DNA of 21,051 nt, taken from the NCBI GenBank assembly GCA_052170135.1, contig JBQNBC010000018.1, positions 1-21,051 on the forward strand, written 5' to 3'. A program made the position numbers and the translations under genes. Each line of letters starts with the position of its first letter. Positions within the stretch are counted from its first letter, which is position 1. Of this stretch, positions 7,699 to 15,983 are shown in pieces. Below the pieces are notes generated by a model. The model did not search any database, was not told the origin of the DNA, and saw nothing but the letters and a program-made list of their open reading frames with translations. This DNA is from Wolinella sp052170135. Its GTDB lineage: Bacteria > Campylobacterota > Campylobacteria > Campylobacterales > Helicobacteraceae.

Positions 7699-10511
7699 TA
7701 AATTGCAAGCTCTTTAGCGAGAAATTCCCCAGTTCGACTGCCCTTGCTCTGCCAGCGAGATGAGATCTCCTCTGGTGTACCACTATCGACTATATGACCA
7801 CCTTTGCTACCGCCCTCTGGACCTATATCAATGATGTAATCAGCATTTTTTATCATGTCTAGATTGTGCTCAATAACAATGACGCTATTTCCCAACTCTG
7901 TCAAATGGTGCAACACCTTAGTAAGCCTATCTACATCAGCAAAATGTAAGCCAGTCGTAGGCTCATCAAGCACATAGAGCGTACTTCCAGTATCCTTACG
8001 CCCCAACTCTTTTGCAAGCTTGATTCTCTGTGCTTCTCCACCGCTTAGCGTGGTTGCATTTTGTCCAAGCGTGATATAGCCAAGCCCGACATCATGAAGT
8101 GTTTGTAGTTTTTGATAAATCTTAGGAATCGCACTAAAAAACTCCAATGCCTCCTCCACGCTCATACTAAGGATTTCGGCGATATTTTTCCCTTTGTAGG
8201 TGATTTCGAGTGTTTGAGGGTTATAGCGCGTACCATGACAACCATCACACTTGACCATTATGTCAGGCAAAAAGTGCATTTCAATTTTTATCTCACCCTC
8301 GCCTTGGCACTTTTCACATCGTCCGCCCTTAACGTTAAAACTAAATCGCCCAACAGAATATCCGCGAATCTGTGCCTCTTTTGTCTCGGCAAAAAGTGCA
8401 CGTATATCATCCATCACACCAGTATAAGTCGCTGGATTGCTACGCGGTGTGCGCCCGATTGGGCTTTGGTCTAGATAAATAACCTTATCTAGCTTCTCCA
8501 GACCATCAATTTCGACACCATCGACCTTCTTAACTTTTCGCGCATTATTCAAAATCTCCTGAGCCACAGGCAAAAGCGTCTGCAAAATCAACGAGCTCTT
8601 GCCGCTTCCACTCACACCTGTAACACAGACAAAGTTTGAAAGTGGGATATGCACATCCAAATTCTTGATATTATTTATTGTTACATTTTTGATAGTTAGC
8701 CACTCTTTTTGCTTGCGTCGATAGAAGTACTCGATTCTTTTTGTGCCATTTAAATACTGCGCCGTTGGAGAATCTTGTTGCAAAAGCGCGTCTAGCTTCC
8801 CAGCAAATACCACTTCCCCACCAAACTTCCCAGCACCAGGACCAATATCTACTATAAAATCAGCATGTCGTATCGTCTCCTTATCGTGCTCGACGACAAT
8901 GACGCTATTGCCCTTTTCTTGTAGGTTTCTTAGTGTGCGGATTAGTTTTAGAGTGTCACGCTCATGCAGTCCAATACTAGGCTCATCTAATACATACATT
9001 ACGCCTGTTAGTCCGCTACCTATTTGGCTTGCGATACGAATCCTTTGAGATTCTCCGCCGCTAATAGTGCGTGCATCACGTCCAAGGCTTAGATAGCCAA
9101 GCCCAACATCATATAGAAAATAGAGTCTCTCGCGTATCTCTTTTAAAATTGGCGCAGCAATAAAACGCTTCTGGTCGCTCAAATGCGAAAATCGTGCCTC
9201 ATCACTAAAGAACTTGTAACACTCCTCGATAGGAAGTGCAAGAATATCCCCAATCCCGCAACCAGCCACTTTGACAGCTAGTGATTGTGGATTTAGACGA
9301 TTCCCACCACACTGCTCACACACTTTCTCGCTCATGTAGTCGCCCAAATCTTTATCATCTTTATATATATCATAGGCAATTTGCATTATTCCACGCCAAG
9401 GGCGAGTAAGCTTTGAGCTGCGCCACATAAATGTAACCTCACTGGCACCACCATGAAGAATCTGCTTTTGATGGTGCTCCTCCAGCTCTTCAAAGCTTAA
9501 ATTTGGATCTATCCCCTCGCTTTTACAAAAGGCATTAAAGAGGTCATTGTAGTAGCCACGATTGTATCCATAGATGACCTTGATTCCGCCTTTGTTTAAT
9601 GGAAGATGTGGATTTATGATTTTTTTCATATCAATCCCATATCGTATGCCCAACCCATCGCATTCACTACAAGCGCCTTTAGGAGAGTTAAAAGAGAAGC
9701 TAAGCGGCTCTAATGGTTCAAAACTAACTTTGCAATCAAAGCATGCCAAATGCTCGCTGTAATGGATAAGTCGGCTTGCTTCCTCTGGCGTTTCACCAAG
9801 AATCTCAATCTCTACTTCACCATACGATTCTTTAAGAGCCTTTTCCACGTCTTGGGCAATTCTCTCTCTATTTGCCTCGCTAATTACCACGCGATCAATG
9901 ACTACTTTAATTGTATGCTTTTTGGTCTTTGCAAGCGCAATATCCTCATCAAGACGCACCATGACTCCATCTATTTGTGCGCGCACATATCCCTTGTGAC
10001 GGAGCGATTCTATCTTGTCAGCAAATGTTCCCTTTTTCTCCTTGATAATAGGCGCAAGGATAACAACTTTAGAATCATCAGGGAGATTTAATACCTGCTC
10101 GATGATGTCACTAGCACTCATCTGCGATATTGGATTGCCGCACAGATGACAATGTTGAGTGCCTATTCTCGCATACAGTAATCGCAAATAGTCATAAATC
10201 TCGGTAATCGTGCCAACTGTTGAACGTGGATTCTTGCTTGTAGTCTTCTGATCTATCGCAATAGCTGGGGTTAGCCCTTCAATTTTATCAACGTTTGGCT
10301 TCCCTACTCGGTCTAAAAACTGCCTTGCGTATGAGCTTAGACTCTCTATATATCTGCGCTGCCCCTCAGCATAAAGTGTATTAAACGCAAGAGTACTCTT
10401 CCCGCTCCCACTAAGCCCAGTAAATACAACTAGACGATTCTTAGGAATCTCAAGATTTATATTTTTGAGATTATTCTCTTTTGCGCCTACGATAGTGATG
10501 ATATCGACCAT
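7698..10511 (-). CDS. uvrA: Excinuclease ABC subunit A
   Basis: 937 residues, standard for UvrA. Two ABC modules: Walker A FTGLSGSGKST (about 30-40) and TGVSGSGKSSL in the second half, with signatures ISGGESQRIRIA and LSGGEAQRIKLA. Walker B regions are VLDEPSIGLHERD and VLDEPTTGLHFAD. Zinc-module cysteines are seen as CFDCKVSFEP...CSECDGLG, CEQCGGNRL and CEKCQGEGEIKIEM...CDGCHGTRYN. With UvrB it scans DNA for bulky lesions in nucleotide excision repair. The ATG at 10511 has AAGG about eight bases upstream. No frameshift is seen. It is preceded by its own extended -10 promoter, so it is probably the first gene of the uvrA-dapE-aroK-aspC run. Confidence 0.97.
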   Translation of the reverse strand: MVDIITIVGAKENNLKNINLEIPKNRLVVFTGLSGSGKSTLAFNTLYAEGQRRYIESLSSYARQFLDRVGKPNVDKIEGLTPAIAIDQKTTSKNPRSTVGTITEIYDYLRLLYARIGTQHCHLCGNPISQMSASDIIEQVLNLPDDSKVVILAPIIKEKKGTFADKIESLRHKGYVRAQIDGVMVRLDEDIALAKTKKHTIKVVIDRVVISEANRERIAQDVEKALKESYGEVEIEILGETPEEASRLIHYSEHLACFDCKVSFEPLEPLSFSFNSPKGACSECDGLGIRYGIDMKKIINPHLPLNKGGIKVIYGYNRGYYNDLFNAFCKSEGIDPNLSFEELEEHHQKQILHGGASEVTFMWRSSKLTRPWRGIMQIAYDIYKDDKDLGDYMSEKVCEQCGGNRLNPQSLAVKVAGCGIGDILALPIEECYKFFSDEARFSHLSDQKRFIAAPILKEIRERLYFLYDVGLGYLSLGRDARTISGGESQRIRIASQIGSGLTGVMYVLDEPSIGLHERDTLKLIRTLRNLQEKGNSVIVVEHDKETIRHADFIVDIGPGAGKFGGEVVFAGKLDALLQQDSPTAQYLNGTKRIEYFYRRKQKEWLTIKNVTINNIKNLDVHIPLSNFVCVTGVSGSGKSSLILQTLLPVAQEILNNARKVKKVDGVEIDGLEKLDKVIYLDQSPIGRTPRSNPATYTGVMDDIRALFAETKEAQIRGYSVGRFSFNVKGGRCEKCQGEGEIKIEMHFLPDIMVKCDGCHGTRYNPQTLEITYKGKNIAEILSMSVEEALEFFSAIPKIYQKLQTLHDVGLGYITLGQNATTLSGGEAQRIKLAKELGRKDTGSTLYVLDEPTTGLHFADVDRLTKVLHHLTELGNSVIVIEHNLDMIKNADYIIDIGPEGGSKGGHIVDSGTPEEISSRWQSKGSRTGEFLAKELAI

Positions 10512-10540
10512 AGCGAGCCTTTTGGGTAAAAATATGGGCG

Positions 10541-10546
10541 ATTATA
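10541..10546 (-). promoter_or_regulatory. Extended -10 promoter for uvrA
   Basis: The minus strand reads TGGTATAAT, a TGn-extended perfect -10, 30 bases before the uvrA ATG. Confidence 0.6.
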
Positions 10547-10570
10547 CCACCCGAGGTTTAAACCCACAAT

Positions 10571-11317
10571 CTACAAGCCAACTATCTTTTTAGCCATAAC
10601 AATTAGCACAACACCATACATTGCTAAGAGTGCATATTTATGGCGCTTGGCATCGATTCTTTGCAGTAATGCAATGCCTAGTTGCACGCCAAGAATCGAC
10701 GACATACCAACAATAATGCCATGCTCATAATCAACATAACCATGATATGCAAGACTTAGGAATCCAGACACAGATGAAAATATGACAAAAAATAACGATA
10801 TTGGAATCACTCTCTTTGAGCTATATCCTAAATAATATCCAAGAAGTGGGGCAAGCAACATGCCACCACCTATCCCAAGTGAAATTGCAAAAATACCAGT
10901 AAATGCCCCAATCGCGATCAGCAGGGCTTTATTAGGTGTTTTACTAGGAGCATCAGAGCCTTGCACGCTATTTCTACTAAAGCGATAAGTAGAAAAAACA
11001 ACAAGGCAAAAAAAGACAATCTCAAGGATTTTTGATGGAATATTATCGACTAAATAGCCACTACCAAGCGCGCCAATAAAGCCACCTATTCCGACATAGA
11101 CACCATCTTTTAGGTCAAGATTTCGTTTTTTGAAATTTACATACGAACCAAAAAACGATGAAAAAGTCATCTGCATGATTGAGATTCCTACTGCGATCTT
11201 TATATCATGCCCCAAAAGTATCATAGCTGGCACTATAAAAGTCCCACCACCGATACCAAAAAATCCAGCTAAGGTGCCAGAAAAAAGCCCGAGAAAGATA
11301 AGAATCGCATATTCCAT
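10571..11317 (-). CDS. TauE/SafE family membrane permease
   Basis: 248 residues, strongly hydrophobic with about eight membrane segments. Each half begins with the family's glycine motif: GTLAGFFGIGGGTFIVPAM (about 15-33) and GIFAISLGIGGGMLLAPLLG (about 140-160), the internal duplication typical of TauE/SafE (DUF81) proteins. Members export sulfite, sulfoacetate or other organosulfur anions, but most are uncharacterised and the substrate here cannot be told. The start ATG at 11317 has a poor Shine-Dalgarno. It stands alone between uvrA and the mscS end of the cell-wall cluster, with a TATAAT just upstream. Confidence 0.88.
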   Translation of the reverse strand: MEYAILIFLGLFSGTLAGFFGIGGGTFIVPAMILLGHDIKIAVGISIMQMTFSSFFGSYVNFKKRNLDLKDGVYVGIGGFIGALGSGYLVDNIPSKILEIVFFCLVVFSTYRFSRNSVQGSDAPSKTPNKALLIAIGAFTGIFAISLGIGGGMLLAPLLGYYLGYSSKRVIPISLFFVIFSSVSGFLSLAYHGYVDYEHGIIVGMSSILGVQLGIALLQRIDAKRHKYALLAMYGVVLIVMAKKIVGL

Positions 11318-11345
11318 AGGTGTGCTTTCGTGGTTATTTTGGGAA

Positions 11346-11351
11346 ATTATA
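11346..11351 (-). promoter_or_regulatory. -10 box for the TauE/SafE gene
   Basis: Perfect TATAAT on the minus strand (CGCTATAATTTCCC), 29 bases before the ATG, leaving a leader of roughly 20 bases. Confidence 0.55.
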
Positions 11352-11374
11352 GCGCGAGGGACGAACTCTTAGCA

Positions 11375-11436
11375 GAAAACCACCTACGTAAAACCATCAA
11401 AAAGAATCTGATGCGATTCTTCAAAGGTGGATTTTC
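11375..11436. repeat. Nested inverted repeat in the gap after mscS
   Basis: The outer arms GAAAACCACCT (11375-11385) and AGGTGGATTTTC (11425-11436) pair apart from one bulged A. Inside them AAGAATC (11402-11408) and GATTCTT (11415-11421) form a 7-bp stem with loop TGATGC. The element lies 50 bases past the mscS stop and just before the TauE/SafE promoter. It may terminate mscS transcription, though no T run follows on either strand. Confidence 0.6.
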
Positions 11437-11485
11437 AAGCAAGAATATAAAGACAAGCTTTATCCAATTATAAAACACTCAAAAT

Positions 11486-13039
11486 TCAAGAATTTGCAAC
11501 TTTTTCCTCTTTTGATTCTTGTGCGACATTTGGATTTTCTCCTATTAGCCTAACGCCAGAATCACCTCTGATTGAGAGTAAAAACTCCTGCACAACCTCG
11601 CTGCGCACATTCATAATATCGCGATATGGCGAGACAAACCACGCCTGCATACGTATTGCCTTGTGATCATTCTCAATACTAAAGTGGATTTGTGGCTTAA
11701 AGTCCACATGACGTAAGTCATATTTTGCCTTAAGCGAACCATACTGCTTTTTACCTAGCTCAATATAACGCTCGGTGCGATCTAAAATTGCCTTTAGCAT
11801 TAGCGATTCTGCTAGCTTTAGATCACTTGTGTAATCAAGGTCTATCTCAATAAGATCATAGAGCGTCTTCATACTCTCGTGTGTGTAATTAAAAATTGAG
11901 TGGTTAAAAGCATAATGATTTGGAATAAACACGATTCTCCCGGCACGTTTTAACTCTTGTGCTGTGGTATGATTTATACCCTCGTATAAGACGATTTTGG
12001 TGGCTGTGATTGCAATAATATCACCAATTACTGGGTGGTTTTCATGATAAAGCATGATACGATCACCAACTTTTATAAGCCCCGAAAAGCTTAAATACAG
12101 CCAGCCTATCAGATTTTGCACCAACTCTTTAAGGGAGACGACTATACCAGCACCAATAAAACCAAGAAGCGTTAATGCATAAAGGATATTGTCCGAAAAC
12201 GCAAACATAATAACAAGAAAAATCGAAAGTAAAAATAGGATATTTGCGGTCTTGAGTATACGAAATCTACGCTCATCGTCATGTATATGATGAGTGATAA
12301 TACGGCGTAAAAGATAAATTAATAAAAATACACCAAGCAACACAGCAACTGTGAATTGAAACTTTGGTAACTCATTTTGACGGTAGGATTCCTCTTGCTT
12401 TTTCAGGATATTATCGTAGAGTTTTAGTTTATCACCAAGCCCCGTGACAATATCATGCGAGCCATCCAGATAAGCAAGGTCATCATTAATAGTAAAAATA
12501 AATTGTTCAGCCTCACGCCTAGTGGTCATATCCACACTAGTATCATCTCTCATCATCAACAAAAGCGCACTTGCACGCGCCTTGTAATCATGCAGATATT
12601 CAAGTGCACTCTCGTAGTCGGCTTTGACATTCATATATATTTTTTGCTGCTTTTGTATCTCTTTTTGGTAGCTGTTTGTAAGATAACGAAAGAGATTTAT
12701 AGCTTTTGGTTGCTCCTTTTCGTTTGGTAAGCGCATAATATCTGCAAAGCTCTTCTCAAAATTACTATAAAGTTCGAGTTTTGACTTGAGTGTGTCAAGG
12801 CGTAAGTTACTATCTACGCGCTGTTTTTGGCTTAGATTCCCCTGCTTTAAACGATCCTCAAGAATCGCAATCTCAAGTGAAATATCCTGATAATTTTTGA
12901 TATTTTTATAGGCACTTAACCATATATTTGTGCTATCAAGATAGCCTCGCTTTAGGTCATTTAGCTTTGCACCCAGATTCTCATCACCAAAAGCAAGTGT
13001 GGCGATAAAAATAACCAAAAAATAGCGCAAAACCCTCAC
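11486..13039 (-). CDS. MscS-family mechanosensitive channel
   Basis: 517 residues. A signal peptide (MRVLRYFLVIFIATLAFGDE, about 1-18) and a helical, probably coiled-coil periplasmic region to residue 225 come first. Membrane segments follow at about 229-246, 264-282 and 286-303. The last continues into the amphipathic pore helix GFIGAGIVVSLKELVQNLIGW and the beta-domain start GLIKVGDRIML, the most conserved part of MscS. The C-terminal part is an alpha/beta cage. Such channels release solutes on hypo-osmotic shock. The start is a GTG that overlaps the HIT stop (GTGA) with GAGG eight bases upstream, so translation is likely coupled. It is the last gene of the ddl-murF run. Confidence 0.88.
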   Translation of the reverse strand: MRVLRYFLVIFIATLAFGDENLGAKLNDLKRGYLDSTNIWLSAYKNIKNYQDISLEIAILEDRLKQGNLSQKQRVDSNLRLDTLKSKLELYSNFEKSFADIMRLPNEKEQPKAINLFRYLTNSYQKEIQKQQKIYMNVKADYESALEYLHDYKARASALLLMMRDDTSVDMTTRREAEQFIFTINDDLAYLDGSHDIVTGLGDKLKLYDNILKKQEESYRQNELPKFQFTVAVLLGVFLLIYLLRRIITHHIHDDERRFRILKTANILFLLSIFLVIMFAFSDNILYALTLLGFIGAGIVVSLKELVQNLIGWLYLSFSGLIKVGDRIMLYHENHPVIGDIIAITATKIVLYEGINHTTAQELKRAGRIVFIPNHYAFNHSIFNYTHESMKTLYDLIEIDLDYTSDLKLAESLMLKAILDRTERYIELGKKQYGSLKAKYDLRHVDFKPQIHFSIENDHKAIRMQAWFVSPYRDIMNVRSEVVQEFLLSIRGDSGVRLIGENPNVAQESKEEKVANS

Positions 13040-13521
13040 GAAAAATGCCTCACTGCCAAGGCTTTAATCTTTTGGAAAATCTCCTCAAAGTCTACACCAT
13101 AAACACGAGAATCGCTGATAGATGTAATAAAATTCGTATCCCCGCCCCAGCGCGGTACTAAATGCAGATGTAGATGAGCAGGTATGCCAGCACCAGCGCT
13201 CTGTTTGATATTAATTCCATAGTTCACACCATGCGCACCAAACTCCTCCAAAAGCCCAACACCTCGACGCACTAGCGCATTTAGATGTAGCCACGTCTCC
13301 TCTGGTAAAAGCACTGGAGAATCGACATGCATATGTGGAATAATCATAAAATGCCCCGGCGTATATGGGTATTTATTCATCACGGCAAAGGCTAACTCAT
13401 CGCGATAAAAAACCTTTTGCATATCATCTTCATTTGGATTCTTACTTATGTTGCAAAAGACACAACCATCACGTACTTCACCAAAATAGGCACTTCTCCA
13501 TGGTGCATAGATATTTTCCAT
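13036..13521 (-). CDS. HIT-family nucleotide hydrolase/transferase
   Basis: 161 residues. It carries the histidine triad HLHLHL (H116, H118, H120) in AGIPAHLHLHLVPRW and an N-terminal CVFC pair (C20, C23), as in the zinc-containing Ap4A-phosphorylase-like HIT subgroup. The conserved GHFMIIPHMHV region precedes it. A role in hydrolysing dinucleoside polyphosphates or AMP conjugates is expected, but the substrate is unknown. The ATG at 13521 has AAGGGA five bases upstream and sits 9 bases after the murF stop. HP0741 of H. pylori, next to murF, is as I recall the positional counterpart. Confidence 0.9.
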   Translation of the reverse strand: MENIYAPWRSAYFGEVRDGCVFCNISKNPNEDDMQKVFYRDELAFAVMNKYPYTPGHFMIIPHMHVDSPVLLPEETWLHLNALVRRGVGLLEEFGAHGVNYGINIKQSAGAGIPAHLHLHLVPRWGGDTNFITSISDSRVYGVDFEEIFQKIKALAVRHFS

Positions 13522-13530
13522 TGGATTCCC

Positions 13531-14979
13531 TTAGATATAGTTTGGTGCATCATTTGCAAAAAGAATTAAATCTAGCTCCAGTGTTGCCGCCTTCAGCACC
13601 TCTTGTAGCGTCGATTTCTCTTTAATGATAATCTTTTGAGGCTTGCTAATGTGCTTTGATAGCGTCTTTGAGTTTAGCTCACCAGTCAAAATCGCAATAT
13701 CAAAAACTTCATCAATAGCATGCGCGAGCTTTATATTCGCCTCCTCACTGCTCTCAACTAGTCCTGGTGTTACGATTATTTTTCGACCATTTTTATAGAG
13801 AGATGCTAGGCGCACAGCCTCTAGCATTCCATCTAGATTCCCATTAAAGCTATCATCAAGAATCAGCTTTGTGTTTACATCCATTTTTTGCAATCTATGC
13901 TCGATTGGCTTTAGATTCTTGACTTGATCTTGTAGCTTATCAATCTGAATTCCAAGCTTATGAGCCATAAGTATTGCGGCAGATATGTTTATGACGTTAA
14001 AAGCTCCTAAAACCTCTGTCTCAAATGGATAAAACACACCATCAATCTCAAGCTCAAAGCTCGTACCAGCTAGCGTTGCATTGATATTTTTTACACTACT
14101 AGGAAAAGGAATCACGCTGATTCCTTGCGGGACTTCATTCCCGGTATATGAGTATAGCTCGCGCAGGCGTGGCGACTCGACTAGCTCAAACTTCGTCTTT
14201 GTAATATTTTCTATGGATTTAAAATATTCTATGTGCGCCTCACCTATTTTGCCGATAATTCCATAGTGATGCTCCAAAAGTTGCGCTATCTCGCGTATAT
14301 CACCCTCAGCACGCGCACCAGCTTCAGCGATATAAATTTCACAAAGTGGAGAAAGATTCTGATTTATATCAGCGACGATTCCTGCAAATGTATTTACGCT
14401 ACGTGGGCTAGAGTGGACTTTAAAATGGCTACTAAGAATCTGAGCTAAAAAGTTTTTCAGACTCGTCTTGCCGTAGCTTCCAGTGATTGCTATTATTGTT
14501 AGATTTGCCATTGAGCGTAGGCGATCTTTTGCGGCGGTTGCATAGCGATTTAGCAGAACCCTTTCAAGAATATCGCTACACAAAAGCGCAAAAAGCAGTG
14601 GTAACAAATAGAGTACCTTGTCGCATTCTCCACCATTTACAAAGCATAGAATCTCGCCAAAAACAATAAATCCAATATAAATAGCAAAGAATCTCTTCAC
14701 GCGTCCGGTAAATACAAGCTTCTTATCAAGCTTTTTAGCCCAAAGCGTAACACCAAAAAGGTGTGCAACATAGAGATAGATATAGAAATAATCACCGATG
14801 GCAAAAAACATTATAAGTGGCATAAAAAAATAGAAAATATGCCATTTCCATTTGTGGTGCTTAAAAAATACACGTTCAATTTTGTAGTTATACCACTGCA
14901 TATTCGTCATCAGATAGTAGCCAAGCGATAGCAAAAACAAAACGTGTGAAATAGCCATAAAAAGCTCCATAGATTCCAT
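13531..14979 (-). CDS. murF: UDP-MurNAc-tripeptide:D-Ala-D-Ala ligase with N-terminal membrane region
   Basis: 482 residues. Residues 1-145 are hydrophobic with about four membrane segments (for example 8-24, 48-62, 98-113, 122-135), a Helicobacter-type N-terminal extension replacing the usual Mur N-domain. The ATP-binding P-loop is TGSYGKTS (166-173), followed by NTFAGIVADIN, EAGARAEGDI, GEAHIEYFKSIENITKTK and the C-domain DDSFNGNLDGM, all Mur-ligase landmarks. It adds D-Ala-D-Ala to the UDP-MurNAc-tripeptide. The partner enzyme Ddl is two genes upstream in the same run. The ATG at 14979 has GAGG six bases upstream; an ATG three codons in is also possible. Membrane anchoring would place the ligase near MraY; that is inference. 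Confidence 0.9.
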   Translation of the reverse strand: MESMELFMAISHVLFLLSLGYYLMTNMQWYNYKIERVFFKHHKWKWHIFYFFMPLIMFFAIGDYFYIYLYVAHLFGVTLWAKKLDKKLVFTGRVKRFFAIYIGFIVFGEILCFVNGGECDKVLYLLPLLFALLCSDILERVLLNRYATAAKDRLRSMANLTIIAITGSYGKTSLKNFLAQILSSHFKVHSSPRSVNTFAGIVADINQNLSPLCEIYIAEAGARAEGDIREIAQLLEHHYGIIGKIGEAHIEYFKSIENITKTKFELVESPRLRELYSYTGNEVPQGISVIPFPSSVKNINATLAGTSFELEIDGVFYPFETEVLGAFNVINISAAILMAHKLGIQIDKLQDQVKNLKPIEHRLQKMDVNTKLILDDSFNGNLDGMLEAVRLASLYKNGRKIIVTPGLVESSEEANIKLAHAIDEVFDIAILTGELNSKTLSKHISKPQKIIIKEKSTLQEVLKAATLELDLILFANDAPNYI

Positions 14980-14987
14980 ATTTGCCT

Positions 14988-15983
14988 CTACTTTCTTATC
15001 TCAAAAATTCCCAAATCACCAAGCTGTCTCTCGCTCACCTCGACACGCTCAACGCTAGAGCGCACACTACCAATCTTTAGCTCATTTAAAAATGCCTCAA
15101 ACTGCTCCTCATCTAAAATAGCTTCAGCCTCCACGCTTCCATCATCTAGATTCCTTACGTATCCCCTTAGCCCCATCTCGCTCGCCACTTTATGGGCAAA
15201 TTTACGGTATCCAACACCCTGCACCTTGCCAAATATCCTAAAATAAAACTGCTTCAATACAATTCCTTTAATTACAACTTTTTCAATCTCCGAGCCATGC
15301 TTCACAAAAAAAAAGTGGTCGCCATCAAGTGGGTAAAAAACGCTATTTTTAGCAAGTGAATAGATTTTAACACCACATCCTAGAGGAGTAGCTCTATCAT
15401 TTTTCCCCCAAAAGATAAAAACCGGAGAAACAAGCTCCGAAAAATATTTAGAAAAATCCTCATCAACGACACGCTTAAACGTCTCATACATATTTTGACT
15501 CATCGTACGCACATCATCACTACGCAAGAATCCACTCGGGAGAATCGATCCAAACACGCCCAGATTCTTAAGCATCTTTGCTAGTATAATTTTTGTACGC
15601 ACTTTAAGTGGCTTTTTTAGCACGATACCAGCACTACTCAAAAGTACTAGATTCTTTGGCTTTAGCAGTGTTGCGACCTTACCGCCAAAGCTATGCCCAA
15701 CTACATAATCACCACTAAACCCAACTTCCACCAAGAATCGAGCAACGATCTCAGCATACTCATGTGTACCAAGCACCATATCATTGCTACTCGCACCAAA
15801 GCCGGGCATATCGAGATAGATATGACGCAAGTGCGGGAAATAAGCTCCGAAACTCTGCTTCATTATCTCCTTATTACTACCCCATCCATGCAAAAAGAGT
15901 ATGTCGCGTGTCTGTTCTCTATTTAGAATCTCGTATGAGAGCTCAAAGTTCCCGCCAAGTGCGCTAACCTCTTTGCGCGCCAC
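14988..15983 (-). CDS. Alpha/beta hydrolase fused to a C-terminal acylphosphatase domain
   Basis: 331 residues. Residues 1-240 are an alpha/beta hydrolase: LFLHGWGSNKE (oxyanion region, about 29-39), nucleophile elbow GHSFGG with Ser98, acid Asp196 in WGKNDRATP and His223 in DGDHFFF. Residues 245-331 are a complete acylphosphatase: FGKVQGVGYRKF with catalytic Arg260 and GYVRNLDDGSVE with catalytic Asn278. The first domain sits where H. pylori has HP0739, which I recall as a hydrolase alone, between ddl and murF. Acylphosphatases hydrolyse acyl-phosphates; the substrate of either domain is unknown. The start GTG at 15983 overlaps the ddl stop by one base (TAGTG), with AAAGGG upstream. At codon 243 there is a TTG five bases after AAAGGAA, a good internal start for the acylphosphatase alone. 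Confidence 0.9.
   Translation of the reverse strand: MARKEVSALGGNFELSYEILNREQTRDILFLHGWGSNKEIMKQSFGAYFPHLRHIYLDMPGFGASSNDMVLGTHEYAEIVARFLVEVGFSGDYVVGHSFGGKVATLLKPKNLVLLSSAGIVLKKPLKVRTKIILAKMLKNLGVFGSILPSGFLRSDDVRTMSQNMYETFKRVVDEDFSKYFSELVSPVFIFWGKNDRATPLGCGVKIYSLAKNSVFYPLDGDHFFFVKHGSEIEKVVIKGIVLKQFYFRIFGKVQGVGYRKFAHKVASEMGLRGYVRNLDDGSVEAEAILDEEQFEAFLNELKIGSVRSSVERVEVSERQLGDLGIFEIRK

Noticed and set aside
10555..10564. GGTTTAAACC palindrome between uvrA and the TauE/SafE gene
   Set aside because: It is a single 10-bp palindrome near the stop codon with no paired site and no loop, too little to call an operator or terminator.
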